Source: DAIOEK01 sp963828285 (GTDB lineage Bacteria > Chloroflexota > Anaerolineae > Anaerolineales > Anaerolineaceae). Taken from it: 64,000 nt of DNA. Below the pieces are notes generated by a model, which saw nothing but the letters and a program-made list of their open reading frames with translations, did no database searches and was not told the origin of the DNA. The stretch covers positions 62,001 to 126,000 of the forward strand of contig CAWHEB010000002.1 in assembly GCA_963828285.1 (NCBI GenBank), in the 5' to 3' direction. The position numbers and the translations under genes are program-made. Of the stretch, positions 35,499 to 44,629 are shown piece by piece (the first letter of the stretch is position 1; every line of letters starts with the position of its first letter).

Positions 35499-35975
35499 AT
35501 GTTTCGAGAGATGAGAAGGAAGAAGCAGGAATTATCTAAAGACGAGGTTGAAAGAATCCTGATTGCCAATACTTCGGGTGTCCTGGCAGTCAGCGGAGAC
35601 AATGACTATCCCTACGCAGTACCGGTCAGCTATACCTACAACGATGGTACATTGTATTTCCACTGTGCCAAAGATGGTCACAAGATAGACGGGATCAAAA
35701 GGAATAACAAAGTATCCTTTTGTGTCATCGACCAGGATAAGGTCATCCCAAAAGACTTGACCACCCATTACCGCAGCGTGATCGCCTTTGGGAGAGCCAA
35801 AATTCTTTTTGGGGATGATGAACGCCGATCCGCTCTGGAGACACTGGGAGCAAAGTATTCACCGGGCTTTGAAGAAGAGACCCAAAAAGCGATCAAAACC
35901 GAGTGGGAAAGAGTCTGCTTGGTGGAAGTGGAGATCGAGCATGTGACCGGCAAGGCAGCGATTGAAATTATTTAA
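35499..35975 (+). CDS. Pyridoxamine 5'-phosphate oxidase-like flavin protein (NimA-like)
   Basis: A 158-residue split-barrel protein: EVERILIANTSGVLAVSGDNDYPYAVPVSYTYNDGTLYFHCAKDGHKIDGIKRNNKVSFCVID, then YRSVIAFGRAKIL. This is the PNPOx-like FMN-binding fold; the HCAKDGHKID segment is typical of the nitroimidazole-resistance (NimA)-like subgroup. ATG 35499 with GGAGAGG upstream is preferred over an earlier in-frame start at 35439. It is probably an oxidoreductase, substrate unknown. Confidence 0.8.
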   Translation: MFREMRRKKQELSKDEVERILIANTSGVLAVSGDNDYPYAVPVSYTYNDGTLYFHCAKDGHKIDGIKRNNKVSFCVIDQDKVIPKDLTTHYRSVIAFGRAKILFGDDERRSALETLGAKYSPGFEEETQKAIKTEWERVCLVEVEIEHVTGKAAIEII

Positions 35976-36134
35976 TGGTTTTCGATTGGAAAGCAATCAA
36001 ATGATACAAAATGCACTCCTGAGAGATGACCTTTCATAAATCAATTTTAAATAGTAGACGGGTCATGTAGACCATAACAGTTCGTGCTTAATAATAGAGA
36101 AATTTAAATCAAATAATCCAAACATATTTAGAAT

Positions 36135-36165
36135 AAAGAAAACTGTTGTAACAACAGTTTTCTTT
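36135..36165. terminator. Bidirectional terminator between PNPOx-like and sugar permease genes
   Basis: AAAGAAAACTGTTGTAACAACAGTTTTCTTT, a near-perfect palindrome between two convergent genes. Each side ends in a T run when read outward. Confidence 0.8.
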
Positions 36166-36224
36166 AATGACTGATTTCCTTGATCATCCCAAAAAAGCAA
36201 GTCTACGTACGAATTTGTTGCAGA

Positions 36225-37394
36225 TCAATTACTTTTCTTAAAATATACGTCCACAACAACAGCCAGGATCAGAACCATTCCTTTGACTACATACTGCCAT
36301 GCCGGGGCGACATTCAACATCTGAAGCCCTGTGTTTAAGCTGGTCATGATCAAAGCACCAACCATAGCTCCAAAGATCGTCCCAGCTCCGCCCAAGGTGG
36401 ATGTACCCCCTAAGACACAACTCGCTATAGCATCGAGTTCGTACCCTTGCCCTGCTGCAATCGTTCCATAACCAACATAGGATGCCAGAACAACACCACC
36501 CACTCCGCATAGCAATCCCATCAGAACAAATATCTTAAAGATTTGTTTCTTGATATTGATACCGGACAGGCGGGCAGCTTCACGATTGCCACCGATCGCG
36601 TAGGCGTAGCGTCCAAACCGTGTGTTGGTGGAGATGTACGACACTATGATCACTGTGAGGGCAAGCAGCAAAACAGGAACCTGAACCCCATTGTATTTAT
36701 TAACAATAAATACATAAAACAGAACAATGATCGAGAAAAAGACAGCTCGTAAAACATCTTGATAAAGTGGTTTTAATTCAAATCCATACTTAGTTTTGGT
36801 TCGACGGTCTCGAAACATCATAAAGAATAATGTGATTACGACCAGTATTCCCAGAATCCAACCTACGGTTGGTGGTAAGTATCCCTGCGCAATATCGCTA
36901 AACCCAGGCTGATTTGCCGCGATGGTTTTCCCCTGCGTAACGAGCAGAATGCCACCATTCAAACTGAACATGCCTCCCAGAGTCACAATGAATGCCGGAA
37001 CACGTAAATAGGCAATGATATAACCCTGAAACATGCCGAACAAAGTACCAACCAGAAGTCCAACGACGACAGATAATGCTGCGGCGAGTATGGGCTGGTC
37101 AGGAATAATCTTAAACCAGATATCCCGCTGGAAAAGTGCAGCGATGACTGAGACAAAACCTGCCAATTTCCCAACAGACAGGTCAATGCCACCCGTTACC
37201 ATGACAAGTACCATTCCTGCTGCCAGGAATGAGGTTACTGTCATCTGCCTGAACAGATTGGAGACGTTCTGTGGAGATAGATAACCACCTTTTGTAACAA
37301 TGCCAAAAACTCCCCAAATAGCGATCAATGCAAAGATGATGATGTATGTTTGGATATTCTGGCGAAAACGCTGGTTCAACGAAGAGATATTCAT
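36225..37394 (-). CDS. Sugar ABC transporter permease (GguB/XylH/MglC type)
   Basis: A 389-residue membrane protein with ten or so helices of the BPD_transp_2 family. It starts near FRQMTVTSFLAAGMVLVMVTGGIDLSVGKLAGF, which is the typical monosaccharide-permease start, and ends with ASCVLGGTSTLGGAGTIFGAMVGALIMTSL. It follows the ATPase gene at 30 bases in the same direction. Part of a high-affinity pentose or hexose importer whose binding protein is encoded upstream. Confidence 0.9.
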   Translation of the reverse strand: MNISSLNQRFRQNIQTYIIIFALIAIWGVFGIVTKGGYLSPQNVSNLFRQMTVTSFLAAGMVLVMVTGGIDLSVGKLAGFVSVIAALFQRDIWFKIIPDQPILAAALSVVVGLLVGTLFGMFQGYIIAYLRVPAFIVTLGGMFSLNGGILLVTQGKTIAANQPGFSDIAQGYLPPTVGWILGILVVITLFFMMFRDRRTKTKYGFELKPLYQDVLRAVFFSIIVLFYVFIVNKYNGVQVPVLLLALTVIIVSYISTNTRFGRYAYAIGGNREAARLSGINIKKQIFKIFVLMGLLCGVGGVVLASYVGYGTIAAGQGYELDAIASCVLGGTSTLGGAGTIFGAMVGALIMTSLNTGLQMLNVAPAWQYVVKGMVLILAVVVDVYFKKSN

Positions 37395-37424
37395 AGGGTC
37401 ACCTCATCAAAGTGTGTATACAAA

Positions 37425-38969
37425 TCAGGCAATGCCCGTCGCCAGCGTCATAATACGTTCTTGAGTCGCTTCAGCAATATCCAGCATGCCATTTGAACGG
37501 CCATGGCACATTACCATGACCCGATCACTCATCCCGAGTACTTCCTGTAAATCACTTGAGATCATAATGATTGAAATACCTTGTTCTGCAAGCTCATTCA
37601 TCAGTTTGTAGATTTCATATTTTGCGCCAACATCAACTCCACGGGTCGGATCATCCATGATCAATATCTTTGGACCTGACATGAGCCATTTCGCGATCAC
37701 TACCTTTTGCTGATTACCACCGGAAAGTGATTCTGCTGGAACTAACAAGCTTGGCGATTTGATAGCAAGTTCTTTTGCGATTTTTAAACTTTCAACTAAT
37801 TCAGCTTCTTGGTCTATGCGCATAAAGGAAGTAAAACGACCCAGGTTGGGTAGCGATATATTTTTCAAGATCGACTGGATCAGAACAAGTCCATGCCGCT
37901 TACGATCTTCGGGAACAAGACTGATTCCTGCCTGCATTGCATCGTTACCATTTTTAATTTTTAACTCATGACCATAAAGCTTCATTGTGCCCTGGGTGAC
38001 TTTTCCATATTCTCCAAAAATAGTCATGACCAGCTCAGTTCGTCCTGAGCCCATTAACCCCGCTATGCCAAGGATCTCACCTTTACGAAGGTCAAATGAA
38101 ACACCCTTGAGCACTTCACGTCCTTTATCGGGATCTTCAGCATGCAAATTTTCAATCTGGAAAATTACTTCGCCGGGATTTCGATTTCCTTTCGGGAATC
38201 GTTCCTTCATCTCACGTCCAACCATGTACTGAACCAATTTCTCAGATGTCAATTCTTTCGTTTCTTGAGTCGTAACTACTTTTCCGTCACGCAGGACGGT
38301 AACACGGTCAGTATTTCGGAAAAACTCCTCGATTTTATGAGTGATATAGATGCAGGTAACACCATTTTCTTTCAATGTTCCGAGAATTTCCATCAATTGA
38401 TCCACTTCGGCTTCAGAAAGTGCACTGGTAGGTTCATCCAGAATGAGAACCCTGGCATTTTCAGAGAGGGCTTTAGCAATCTCTGTCATTTGCATCTTAC
38501 CTACACCCAGGTTTTTCACAATATCCTGAGGATGAACATCCAGTTTGTATTTATCCAGGATTTTCTGGGTGTCTGAATAGACACGATCCCATGTAATCGA
38601 TCCCATTTCGACAGGTTCTTTGCCGAGGAAAATATTCTCGCCCACAGTCATACCGGGTACCAAAGTCAATTCCTGGTAAACGATAGCGATACCTTCTTCA
38701 GCAGCCTGATGGATGGCACTTCCTTCCAACTTCAATTCATGTCCGCCATAGATTACACTGCCTTCATAATCCCCATAGGGATACACACCTGAAAGAATTT
38801 TCATCAAGGTGGATTTGCCCGCGCCATTTTCTCCACATAAACCATGGATCTCCCCCCGATGTACTTGAAAACTTACATCATTGAGGGCAACAACACCGGG
38901 AAATGTCTTCGTAACATGTTGAATATCGAGAATTATATTTTCGTCCATCGGGCTATCCTGATTATTCAA
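37425..38969 (-). CDS. Sugar ABC transporter ATPase, two-domain (GguA/XylG/MglA type)
   Basis: A 514-residue protein with two NBDs. NBD1 has Walker A GENGAGKST, signature LGVGKMQM and Walker B RVLILDEPTSAL. NBD2 has a weak Walker A-like GLMGSGRTE, signature SLSGGNQQKVVIAKWL and Walker B ILIMDDPTRGVDVG. This asymmetry is standard for CUT2 transporters. Directly downstream of the binding protein after a hairpin and upstream of the permease. Confidence 0.92.
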   Translation of the reverse strand: MNNQDSPMDENIILDIQHVTKTFPGVVALNDVSFQVHRGEIHGLCGENGAGKSTLMKILSGVYPYGDYEGSVIYGGHELKLEGSAIHQAAEEGIAIVYQELTLVPGMTVGENIFLGKEPVEMGSITWDRVYSDTQKILDKYKLDVHPQDIVKNLGVGKMQMTEIAKALSENARVLILDEPTSALSEAEVDQLMEILGTLKENGVTCIYITHKIEEFFRNTDRVTVLRDGKVVTTQETKELTSEKLVQYMVGREMKERFPKGNRNPGEVIFQIENLHAEDPDKGREVLKGVSFDLRKGEILGIAGLMGSGRTELVMTIFGEYGKVTQGTMKLYGHELKIKNGNDAMQAGISLVPEDRKRHGLVLIQSILKNISLPNLGRFTSFMRIDQEAELVESLKIAKELAIKSPSLLVPAESLSGGNQQKVVIAKWLMSGPKILIMDDPTRGVDVGAKYEIYKLMNELAEQGISIIMISSDLQEVLGMSDRVMVMCHGRSNGMLDIAEATQERIMTLATGIA

Positions 38970-39089
38970 GACTGTTCATTCATGATCAATATTACTGCAA
39001 AGTCAAACCTTTATAGTATATTTTTTATTTCGCGAATGGCAAAAATCCATTAGCATGTGCCATTGACTATTCTACGATGTTCAGGGTAT

Positions 39090-39125
39090 CTTCCGCGCCT
39101 GATTTGAAAACATCAGACGCGGAAG
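39090..39125 (-). promoter_or_regulatory. Intercistronic hairpin between the binding-protein and ATPase genes
   Basis: Strong stem CTTCCGCG-C-CTGAT / ATCAG-A-CGCGGAAG with an 8-base loop and no T run on the minus strand. It sits just after the true end of the binding protein (39164) and 120 bases before the ATPase start. Such stems in sugar operons protect the upstream message and lower expression of the transporter genes relative to the binding protein. Confidence 0.6.
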
Positions 39126-39163
39126 ACCGTTACATTTTGACTGATCACTCAGCCTGTTTCCCC

Positions 39164-41228
39164 TTAGGGTTTTGGTGGTCGTTGATCTTCTGGTATGTCG
39201 CGATAGACAGCGTCATAGGGTTGGAAACCGCTCTTCACGATTTCATCGAAGACGTTATCTTTAGTCACCTGTACAACTGGCAGGAAGAATGCCTGGATAT
39301 CGCCAGGAAGATCCTGACCGGTTAGGACTTTGAGTGAGTAATGCCTTCACACCTGTGATGGGTTCACCTTTGATGAGGGCATCCATCATATCTACTGCTT
39401 TCGGGGCAAGCAGGCGGATGTCTTTGTAGACGGTGACGGTCTGTTCACCTTTGACAATACTGTTGCAGCCATCGGCAGTGGCATCCTGTCCTGAGATCGG
39501 AACCTTGCCAGCCAGTCCTTGAGCTTTCAAGGCTTGCAGTTCACCGAGCGCGGTACCATCATTCGAGGCTACCACAGCATCAATCTTGTTTCCCTGGGCG
39601 GTGAGGATATTCTCCATCATCTTGAGGGCATTCGCGGCATCCCAGTTATCAACCCACTGATCAGCAACGATGGTGATAACACCTGAGTCTATGTAGGGTT
39701 GAACAACTTCCATCTGACCCTGGCGAACCAACACAGCATTATTATCGGTTGGAGAGCCTCCAGATAGAACAACCTTGGCAGGATTATCTTTCGTCCAGGT
39801 GGTGCTTCCGGGCAGACCCAATGCGGTCATCACACCCAGAGCTTCCTGACGTCCAACTTCAACATTATCGAAAGACAGATAGGCAGCAATGCTTTGGGTC
39901 TTGATCAAGCGGTCGTAGGCGATGACTTTCACGCCGGCAGTAGCAGCTTTGTCCACAGCAGTAGCCGCAGCTTCGCCATCTTCAGCGATAACGATCAAGC
40001 CTTTGACACCCTGAGCGACCATGTTGTCGATCTGGTCATTTTGCAGCTTGACGTCATGGTTGGCTTCCTGGACCAGAACCTCGTAGCCTTTTTCCTTAAG
40101 CAGTTTTGTGAGGAGGTCAGCTTCCGGTTTCCAGCGTTCAGTCGCAAAGTCTGAGAAGGATAAACCGATCTTGACTACTTCAGCAGCAGCCGGTGCAGCA
40201 GGAGCTGCAGCTTCACCGGGTTTGGGTGGGCGCTGATCCTCAGGGATATCGCGATAGACAGCATCGTAGGGTTGGAAGCCGCTTTCAACGATTTCTTTAA
40301 ATACATTGTCCTTGGTCACCTGGACAACCGGGAGGAAGAATGCCTGGATATCACCAGGAAGATCCTGACCGGTGAGGACTTTGAGTGAGTAAGACTTCAC
40401 GCCTGTGATCGCTTCACCCTTCATCAGAGCGTCCATCATCTCAACAGCTTTCGGGGCGAGAAGGCGGATGTCTTTGTAGACTGTGACAGTCTGTTCACCC
40501 TTGACGATACTGTTGCAGCCATCAGCGGTGGCATCCTGCCCTGAGATCGGCACCTTGCCTGCCAGTCCCTGGGCTTTCAAAGCCTGCAGTTCGCCGAGCG
40601 CGGTACCATCATTCGAGGCTACCACGGCATCGATCTTGTTCTCTTGTGCGGTGAGGATATTCTCCATCATTTTGAGGGCATTGGCGGCATCCCAGTTGTC
40701 CACCCATTGATCTGCGACGATTTTAACCACACCAGAATCAATATAGGGTTGAACTACTTCCATTTGCCCCTGGCGGACCAAAACTGCGTTATTATCAGTG
40801 GGTGAGCCTCCTGACAGTACCACTTTGGCGGGATTGTCGGCGGTCCATGTCGTGCTGCCAGGTAGGCCTAAGGCGGTCATAACGCCGAGGGCTTCCTGGC
40901 GACCAACTTCTACGTTGTCAAAAGACAGATAAGCTGCAATGCTCTGGGTCTTGATCAACCGGTCGTAGGCGATGACTTTCACTCCAGCTTTAGCAGCTTT
41001 GTCCACAGATGTGGCTGCAGCTTCACCATCTTCTGCGATAACGATCAAACCTTTAGCCCCTTGTGAGACCATGTTATCGATCTGATCATTCTGCAACTTG
41101 ACATCATGATTGGCTTCTTGAACTAAAACCTCGTAGCCCTTTTCCTCAAGCAATTTAGTAAGGAGGTCGGCTTCCGGTTTCCAGCGCTCGGTCGCAAAGT
41201 CAGAGAAGGATAAACCGATCTTGACTTT
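39164..41228 (-). repeat. Tandem 1050-bp duplication inside the sugar-binding protein gene
   Basis: Copy 1 spans about 40179-41228 and copy 2 about 39164-40178, in register with an offset of 1050 bases (350 codons). The proteins differ at only about a dozen places, mostly conservative (for example K/E, A/T, V/I). The DNA shows more third-position changes, so the duplication is not brand new but is held similar by selection or gene conversion. Confidence 0.85.
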
Positions 41229-41327
41229 TGCGGCAGGTGCGGCTGTTGGTGCACAAGCGCCAAGGCTTGTTGCAACCATTACCACAACCATGACGAGTAC
41301 GAAAATACGAATGATTTTACTTTTCAT
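39261..41327 (-). CDS. Sugar ABC transporter substrate-binding protein with two fused tandem domains
   Basis: A lipoprotein of the ChvE/XylF/MglB family (lipobox LGACAP) with two near-identical ligand-binding domains in one chain. Each begins VKIGLSFSDFATERWKPE and contains NHDVKLQNDQIDNMV, YDRLIKTQSIAAYLSFDNVEVGRQEA and ASNDGTALGELQALKAQGL. They are joined by an Ala/Pro linker (GEAAAPAAPAAAEV). The second domain is shifted by one base near 39345 (GVKALLTQSP here, GVKSYSLKVLTG in copy 1). Undoing it extends the gene to TAA at 39164-39166 and restores QDLPGDIQAFFLPVVQV. The usual family length is one domain, about 350 residues. Binds a sugar outside the membrane. Confidence 0.8.
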   Translation of the reverse strand: MKSKIIRIFVLVMVVVMVATSLGACAPTAAPAAKVKIGLSFSDFATERWKPEADLLTKLLEEKGYEVLVQEANHDVKLQNDQIDNMVSQGAKGLIVIAEDGEAAATSVDKAAKAGVKVIAYDRLIKTQSIAAYLSFDNVEVGRQEALGVMTALGLPGSTTWTADNPAKVVLSGGSPTDNNAVLVRQGQMEVVQPYIDSGVVKIVADQWVDNWDAANALKMMENILTAQENKIDAVVASNDGTALGELQALKAQGLAGKVPISGQDATADGCNSIVKGEQTVTVYKDIRLLAPKAVEMMDALMKGEAITGVKSYSLKVLTGQDLPGDIQAFFLPVVQVTKDNVFKEIVESGFQPYDAVYRDIPEDQRPPKPGEAAAPAAPAAAEVVKIGLSFSDFATERWKPEADLLTKLLKEKGYEVLVQEANHDVKLQNDQIDNMVAQGVKGLIVIAEDGEAAATAVDKAATAGVKVIAYDRLIKTQSIAAYLSFDNVEVGRQEALGVMTALGLPGSTTWTKDNPAKVVLSGGSPTDNNAVLVRQGQMEVVQPYIDSGVITIVADQWVDNWDAANALKMMENILTAQGNKIDAVVASNDGTALGELQALKAQGLAGKVPISGQDATADGCNSIVKGEQTVTVYKDIRLLAPKAVDMMDALIKGEPITGVKALLTQSPNRSGSSWRYPGILPASCTGD

Positions 41328-41477
41328 TTCCTTTTCTCCATTGGTGATAAGGTGATTGATACTCGATTGAAGATCAAATTAGGTAATCAATTCAAAGCAC
41401 ATCCTCCTTTCTCATAAGACCTTTTCCCCCATAGACTTTCTGCACCGGATGTTGATTTGTTAACAACAAAACGGGAA

Positions 41478-42704
41478 CTACATTAATGCAGGCTCGCGTA
41501 AAATATCATCGAGCACAAGTGCTATTGCCCCCATAATGCATGCGTCAGAGCCGTGAGCAGATGAAATAATTTTGAGGTGCTCTCTACCAGGAGCTAACGT
41601 ATTCGCAAAGACAAACCTTTCAACATCTTTGATCAACAATGAACTGGCATTGTTGAGAGCGCCTCCCAATACGACCACTTCCACATTAAAAAGATTGACT
41701 AGATTCGCGATACCAATCCCTAAATAAAATGCAACATTTCCCAACGCGTCTATCGCGATCTGATCTCCCAATTGCGCAGCTTCAACGACATCTTCAAAAA
41801 CAATATTCTGGAGATTCCCTTTTGCCATATCATGCAGAACCGATTTCCCGCCAAAAGATAAGGACCGGCGAACGCGCTGCTCAACCGCACGCGGACCTAC
41901 AAAGGTCTCCCAGCACCCACGTTTACCGCAACGACAAAGATCTCCATTAACATCCATTGTCATATGACCGGCTTCACCCGCATAGCCAAACATACCCCTA
42001 AATAATTTTCCATCCATTACTATTCCGCTACCCAAACCCACACCAGAGCTGAGGTAAATAAAGTCCTTTACATTCCGAACAGCGCCAAAATAATACTCGC
42101 CTAACGCAGCGGCATTTGCTTCGTTTTCCACATAGATCGGGCAGTTAAAGTAACCGGCCAGGACATCCCGAACCGGAACATCCACCCATTGTAGGTTCGG
42201 CGCCAGCCGAAGCAAACCACTCGTAACATCCACCAATCCAGGAACACCGACACCAACACCCAACAAGCGGGAGTTGCGCTCACTGATCACTGCAGAACCT
42301 TGCTTGGCAAGCTGCAAAACCTGGAGCATAATCACGTCCTGCCCGACATCCGCCTTGGAAGTTTGTCTTTCCCTCCAAAGTACGTTAGTCGCGAAATCGG
42401 TGACTAACACTTCTATATAATCAACATTAATTTCGATCCCAAGGGCACAACCACCATCAGGATTGATTTCCAACAATCGGCCTGGTCGACCAGTACTGGA
42501 TTGGATCAGATCTGTTTCGCGGAGGAAGTTTTCCTGGATCAATTCACCTATTATGCTTGATACTGTACTTGGATTTAACCCGGTCTCCGTAGCCAACCGT
42601 GCGCGCGAAAGGGTTTTATGCGTACGAAAGACCTCGAGGATGATGGCTCGATTCATTCGTCGGACCCATGCCTGGTCTGCTGTATTGATTTTTGCTGGGA
42701 ACAT
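41478..42704 (-). CDS. ROK-family transcriptional regulator (XylR/NagC-like)
   Basis: A 408-residue protein. N-terminal helix-turn-helix SRARLATETGLNPSTVSSIIGELIQENFL (about 30-65) is followed by an actin-like ROK sugar-binding domain with ALGIEINVDYIEVLV, GVGVGVPGLVD and the zinc-binding motif CRCGKRGCWETFVG. It lies upstream of the sugar operon in the same direction and near a long palindrome at 42728-42760. The family represses sugar genes in absence of the sugar, so it likely controls this importer and itself. Confidence 0.9.
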   Translation of the reverse strand: MFPAKINTADQAWVRRMNRAIILEVFRTHKTLSRARLATETGLNPSTVSSIIGELIQENFLRETDLIQSSTGRPGRLLEINPDGGCALGIEINVDYIEVLVTDFATNVLWRERQTSKADVGQDVIMLQVLQLAKQGSAVISERNSRLLGVGVGVPGLVDVTSGLLRLAPNLQWVDVPVRDVLAGYFNCPIYVENEANAAALGEYYFGAVRNVKDFIYLSSGVGLGSGIVMDGKLFRGMFGYAGEAGHMTMDVNGDLCRCGKRGCWETFVGPRAVEQRVRRSLSFGGKSVLHDMAKGNLQNIVFEDVVEAAQLGDQIAIDALGNVAFYLGIGIANLVNLFNVEVVVLGGALNNASSLLIKDVERFVFANTLAPGREHLKIISSAHGSDACIMGAIALVLDDILREPALM

Positions 42705-42727
42705 TAATGCTCCGAAGGAGGAATGAT

Positions 42728-42760
42728 GGAGTTAGTTTATTGGCGCAATAAACTAACTCC
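42728..42760. promoter_or_regulatory. Long palindromic operator upstream of the ROK regulator
   Basis: Perfect 15-bp arms GGAGTTAGTTTATTG / CAATAAACTAACTCC around a GCG centre, 23 bases upstream of the ROK start codon. The TTAGTTTATTG half site resembles known ROK/XylR boxes with TTAGTTTGTT-type halves. No T run follows, so it is an operator rather than a terminator. Confidence 0.7.
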
Positions 42761-42938
42761 ATTCTATATATATTAGCATGAATGTCAAGTAGGGAATCTG
42801 CAAAAAGTCCGAAGTGCAGCTTGAGCTACTATGCGATGAAAATGGTGTCCCCCACCTTATATCAAGAAGTCTAAACATGAGTAAATAAATATTTGTAATC
42901 TGTCCGGAGATTTACACCAGGTGCTACTCAGGTATCAG

Positions 42939-43116
42939 CTTTTATCAAGATAAAGTCTTGAAGCGGGTTGAATCTGTAAACAACAAATTTACCCTGAATG
43001 TCTGGTCAAATAGTATGGCGAGTCAGGTATTTATCATTCAAGATGACAGGTACAAAGAAATCCGGAAACAAATAGTGCTTGAAGACTGGAAGTTTGAAAT
43101 GAAAAAGATCGTTTAA
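42939..43116 (+). pseudogene. Possible gene remnant in the gap 42764-43161
   Basis: An open stretch reads GISFYQDKVLKRVESVNNK ... MASQVFIIQDDRYKE ... EDWKFEMKKIV and stops at 43114-43116. It looks like the last 50-60 residues of a soluble protein with no start or ribosome site. Family unknown. The rest of the roughly 400-base gap shows nothing else. Confidence 0.2.
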
Positions 43117-43161
43117 AGTTTTCTGCCCGATGAAAATCCCAGGAATTCTCCCTGGGATAAT

Positions 43162-43398
43162 TTATGCTTTATTCAGCCAACGTTTATAAGCCTGCTCTAT
43201 CGTTTCTTCGGAATGGATGTTGCAGGCTACCAACGGATGGTTTTCGTCATGAACGATATGTCCGCCAGTGCCCGTGACCGTACAATCAACCAGCTTGCCA
43301 TCCCGGTTGTAAACACAGAGAATATTGAAAAGTCTGGCGCATACGATGCAGCCATGCGTTTCCACCAATTTAGTGTTTTCATTAGATTCCATCATCAT
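43162..43398 (-). CDS. Small Cys/His-containing protein, 78 aa
   Basis: A short protein with motifs that suggest a metal or redox centre: GCIVCARLFNILCVYNRDGKLVDCTVTG, GHIVHDENHPLVACNIH, then a helical end (SEETIEQAYKRWLNKA). I see CxxC, two further Cys and three His. No known family. It stands alone between the ROK locus and the AbrB operon. Confidence 0.5.
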   Translation of the reverse strand: MMMESNENTKLVETHGCIVCARLFNILCVYNRDGKLVDCTVTGTGGHIVHDENHPLVACNIHSEETIEQAYKRWLNKA

Positions 43399-43606
43399 TC
43401 CACAACCTCTAGTACTATTTTATTACAACATGCAATTGGTTCTGTGCGATTGTCGAGATTACCTTGTTCGGGTACAAAAATATAATCTTACAACTAGTCG
43501 TTTATTAAGCCCCTATAGATAAACTTTGATCCCAATTTATTGTTTTGATAACTCAATCGTTTCTTTGTAAGGTTAACCAAATCCAAGATTTTCTAGACAG
43601 AATTCA

Positions 43607-43642
43607 GTATGTATAGTATGATTTTTCATACTATACATACTA
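43607..43642. promoter_or_regulatory. Palindromic operator before the AbrB-ABC operon
   Basis: AGTATGTATAGTATG / CATACTATACATACT, perfect 15-bp arms around the 6-base spacer ATTTTT. It lies 34 bases upstream of the AbrB-like gene and is not followed by a terminator T run. The size suggests binding by two regulator dimers, with the AbrB-like protein the obvious candidate. Confidence 0.6.
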
Positions 43643-43676
43643 TTGTATTGTTTTTCTGAATGACTGGAGTCAATTT

Positions 43677-43901
43677 ATGAAGAAACCTGATGGAAAATAT
43701 GCTTGGACTGCAAAGGTTGGCGAAAGGGGACAGATCGTCATTCCAAAAGAGGCGCGAGAGATATTCAATATTCAACCGGGAGATACTTTGTTATTGCTGG
43801 GAGACACGGCGCAAGGGATTGCAATTGTAAAAAATGAAATGTTCGCGGAATTCGCGAAAGCTATTATGAAGGCGCAAATCCACACTGAGGAAGATAAATG
43901 A
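43677..43901 (+). CDS. AbrB/SpoVT-type DNA-binding protein
   Basis: A 74-residue swapped-hairpin AbrB domain: WTAKVGERGQIVIPKEAREIFNIQPGDTLLLLGD. The V-x-x-R-G-Q-I-V-I-P-K-x-x-R core is diagnostic. It overlaps the ABC ATPase gene (ATGA) and follows a long palindrome, so it is very likely the local repressor of the exporter. Confidence 0.85.
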   Translation: MKKPDGKYAWTAKVGERGQIVIPKEAREIFNIQPGDTLLLLGDTAQGIAIVKNEMFAEFAKAIMKAQIHTEEDK

Positions 43902-44629
43902 ATGCCATCGAGATCCATGGATTAACAAAAAAATATAAGGACAAATTCGCAGTTAAGTCGCTAACTTTTTCAATTCAGCGAGGTGAAGTATTTGGCTTAC
44001 TCGGGGTTAATGGAGCGGGAAAAACCACTACGATTCGCATGCTATCCTGCATCACCAAGCCCACAAGCGGGGATGCGACCATTCTTGGCAAGAGTATCCT
44101 CGATGATCCCCAAGCAGTGAAAGAGGTCATCAATATTTCCCCGCAAGAATCCGCAGTCGCACCAAACCTTACTGTCAGAGAAAATATGGAGTTGATCGCG
44201 GGCATCTACGGGAAAAATAACGGGAACTCAAAAAGTGATACCACCGGTATGATCCAAACCCTTGGGTTACTTGAAGTAGAAAAACAACGGGCAAAAACTC
44301 TTTCCGGAGGTTGGCAACGCCGGTTAAGCATTGCCATGTCTTTAATTTCCCAACCGCAAGTCCTTTTTCTGGACGAGCCAACACTTGGACTGGATGTCCT
44401 GGCGAGGAGAGAACTCTGGTCAATCATTGAGAAACTGAAGGGTGAGGTCACGATCATTCTGACTACTCATTATCTTGAAGAAGCGCAGGCGTTGACTGAC
44501 CGGATTGGCATAATGGCAGGAGGAGAACTCAAAGCTCTTGGAACTGCAGCAGAGTTGATCACCATGGCAAAAGCCAGTAATTTTGAAGATGCTTTTGTAG
44601 CCCTCGCAACAGGATCGGAGAACACATAA
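43898..44629 (+). CDS. ABC-2 type transporter ATPase
   Basis: A 243-residue ATPase: Walker A GVNGAGKTT, Q-loop SPQESAVAPNLTVREN, signature TLSGGWQRRLSIAMSL, Walker B VLFLDEPTLGLDV and switch TTHYLEEAQ. The signature has W where many have Q. Typical of drug or polymer exporters of the ABC-2 type. Overlaps the AbrB-like gene and the permease by one codon each. Confidence 0.9.
   Translation: MNAIEIHGLTKKYKDKFAVKSLTFSIQRGEVFGLLGVNGAGKTTTIRMLSCITKPTSGDATILGKSILDDPQAVKEVINISPQESAVAPNLTVRENMELIAGIYGKNNGNSKSDTTGMIQTLGLLEVEKQRAKTLSGGWQRRLSIAMSLISQPQVLFLDEPTLGLDVLARRELWSIIEKLKGEVTIILTTHYLEEAQALTDRIGIMAGGELKALGTAAELITMAKASNFEDAFVALATGSENT

Noticed and set aside
42728..42760. Long palindrome as a terminator
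   Set aside because: No T run on either side and it lies upstream of a start codon, so an operator is more likely.
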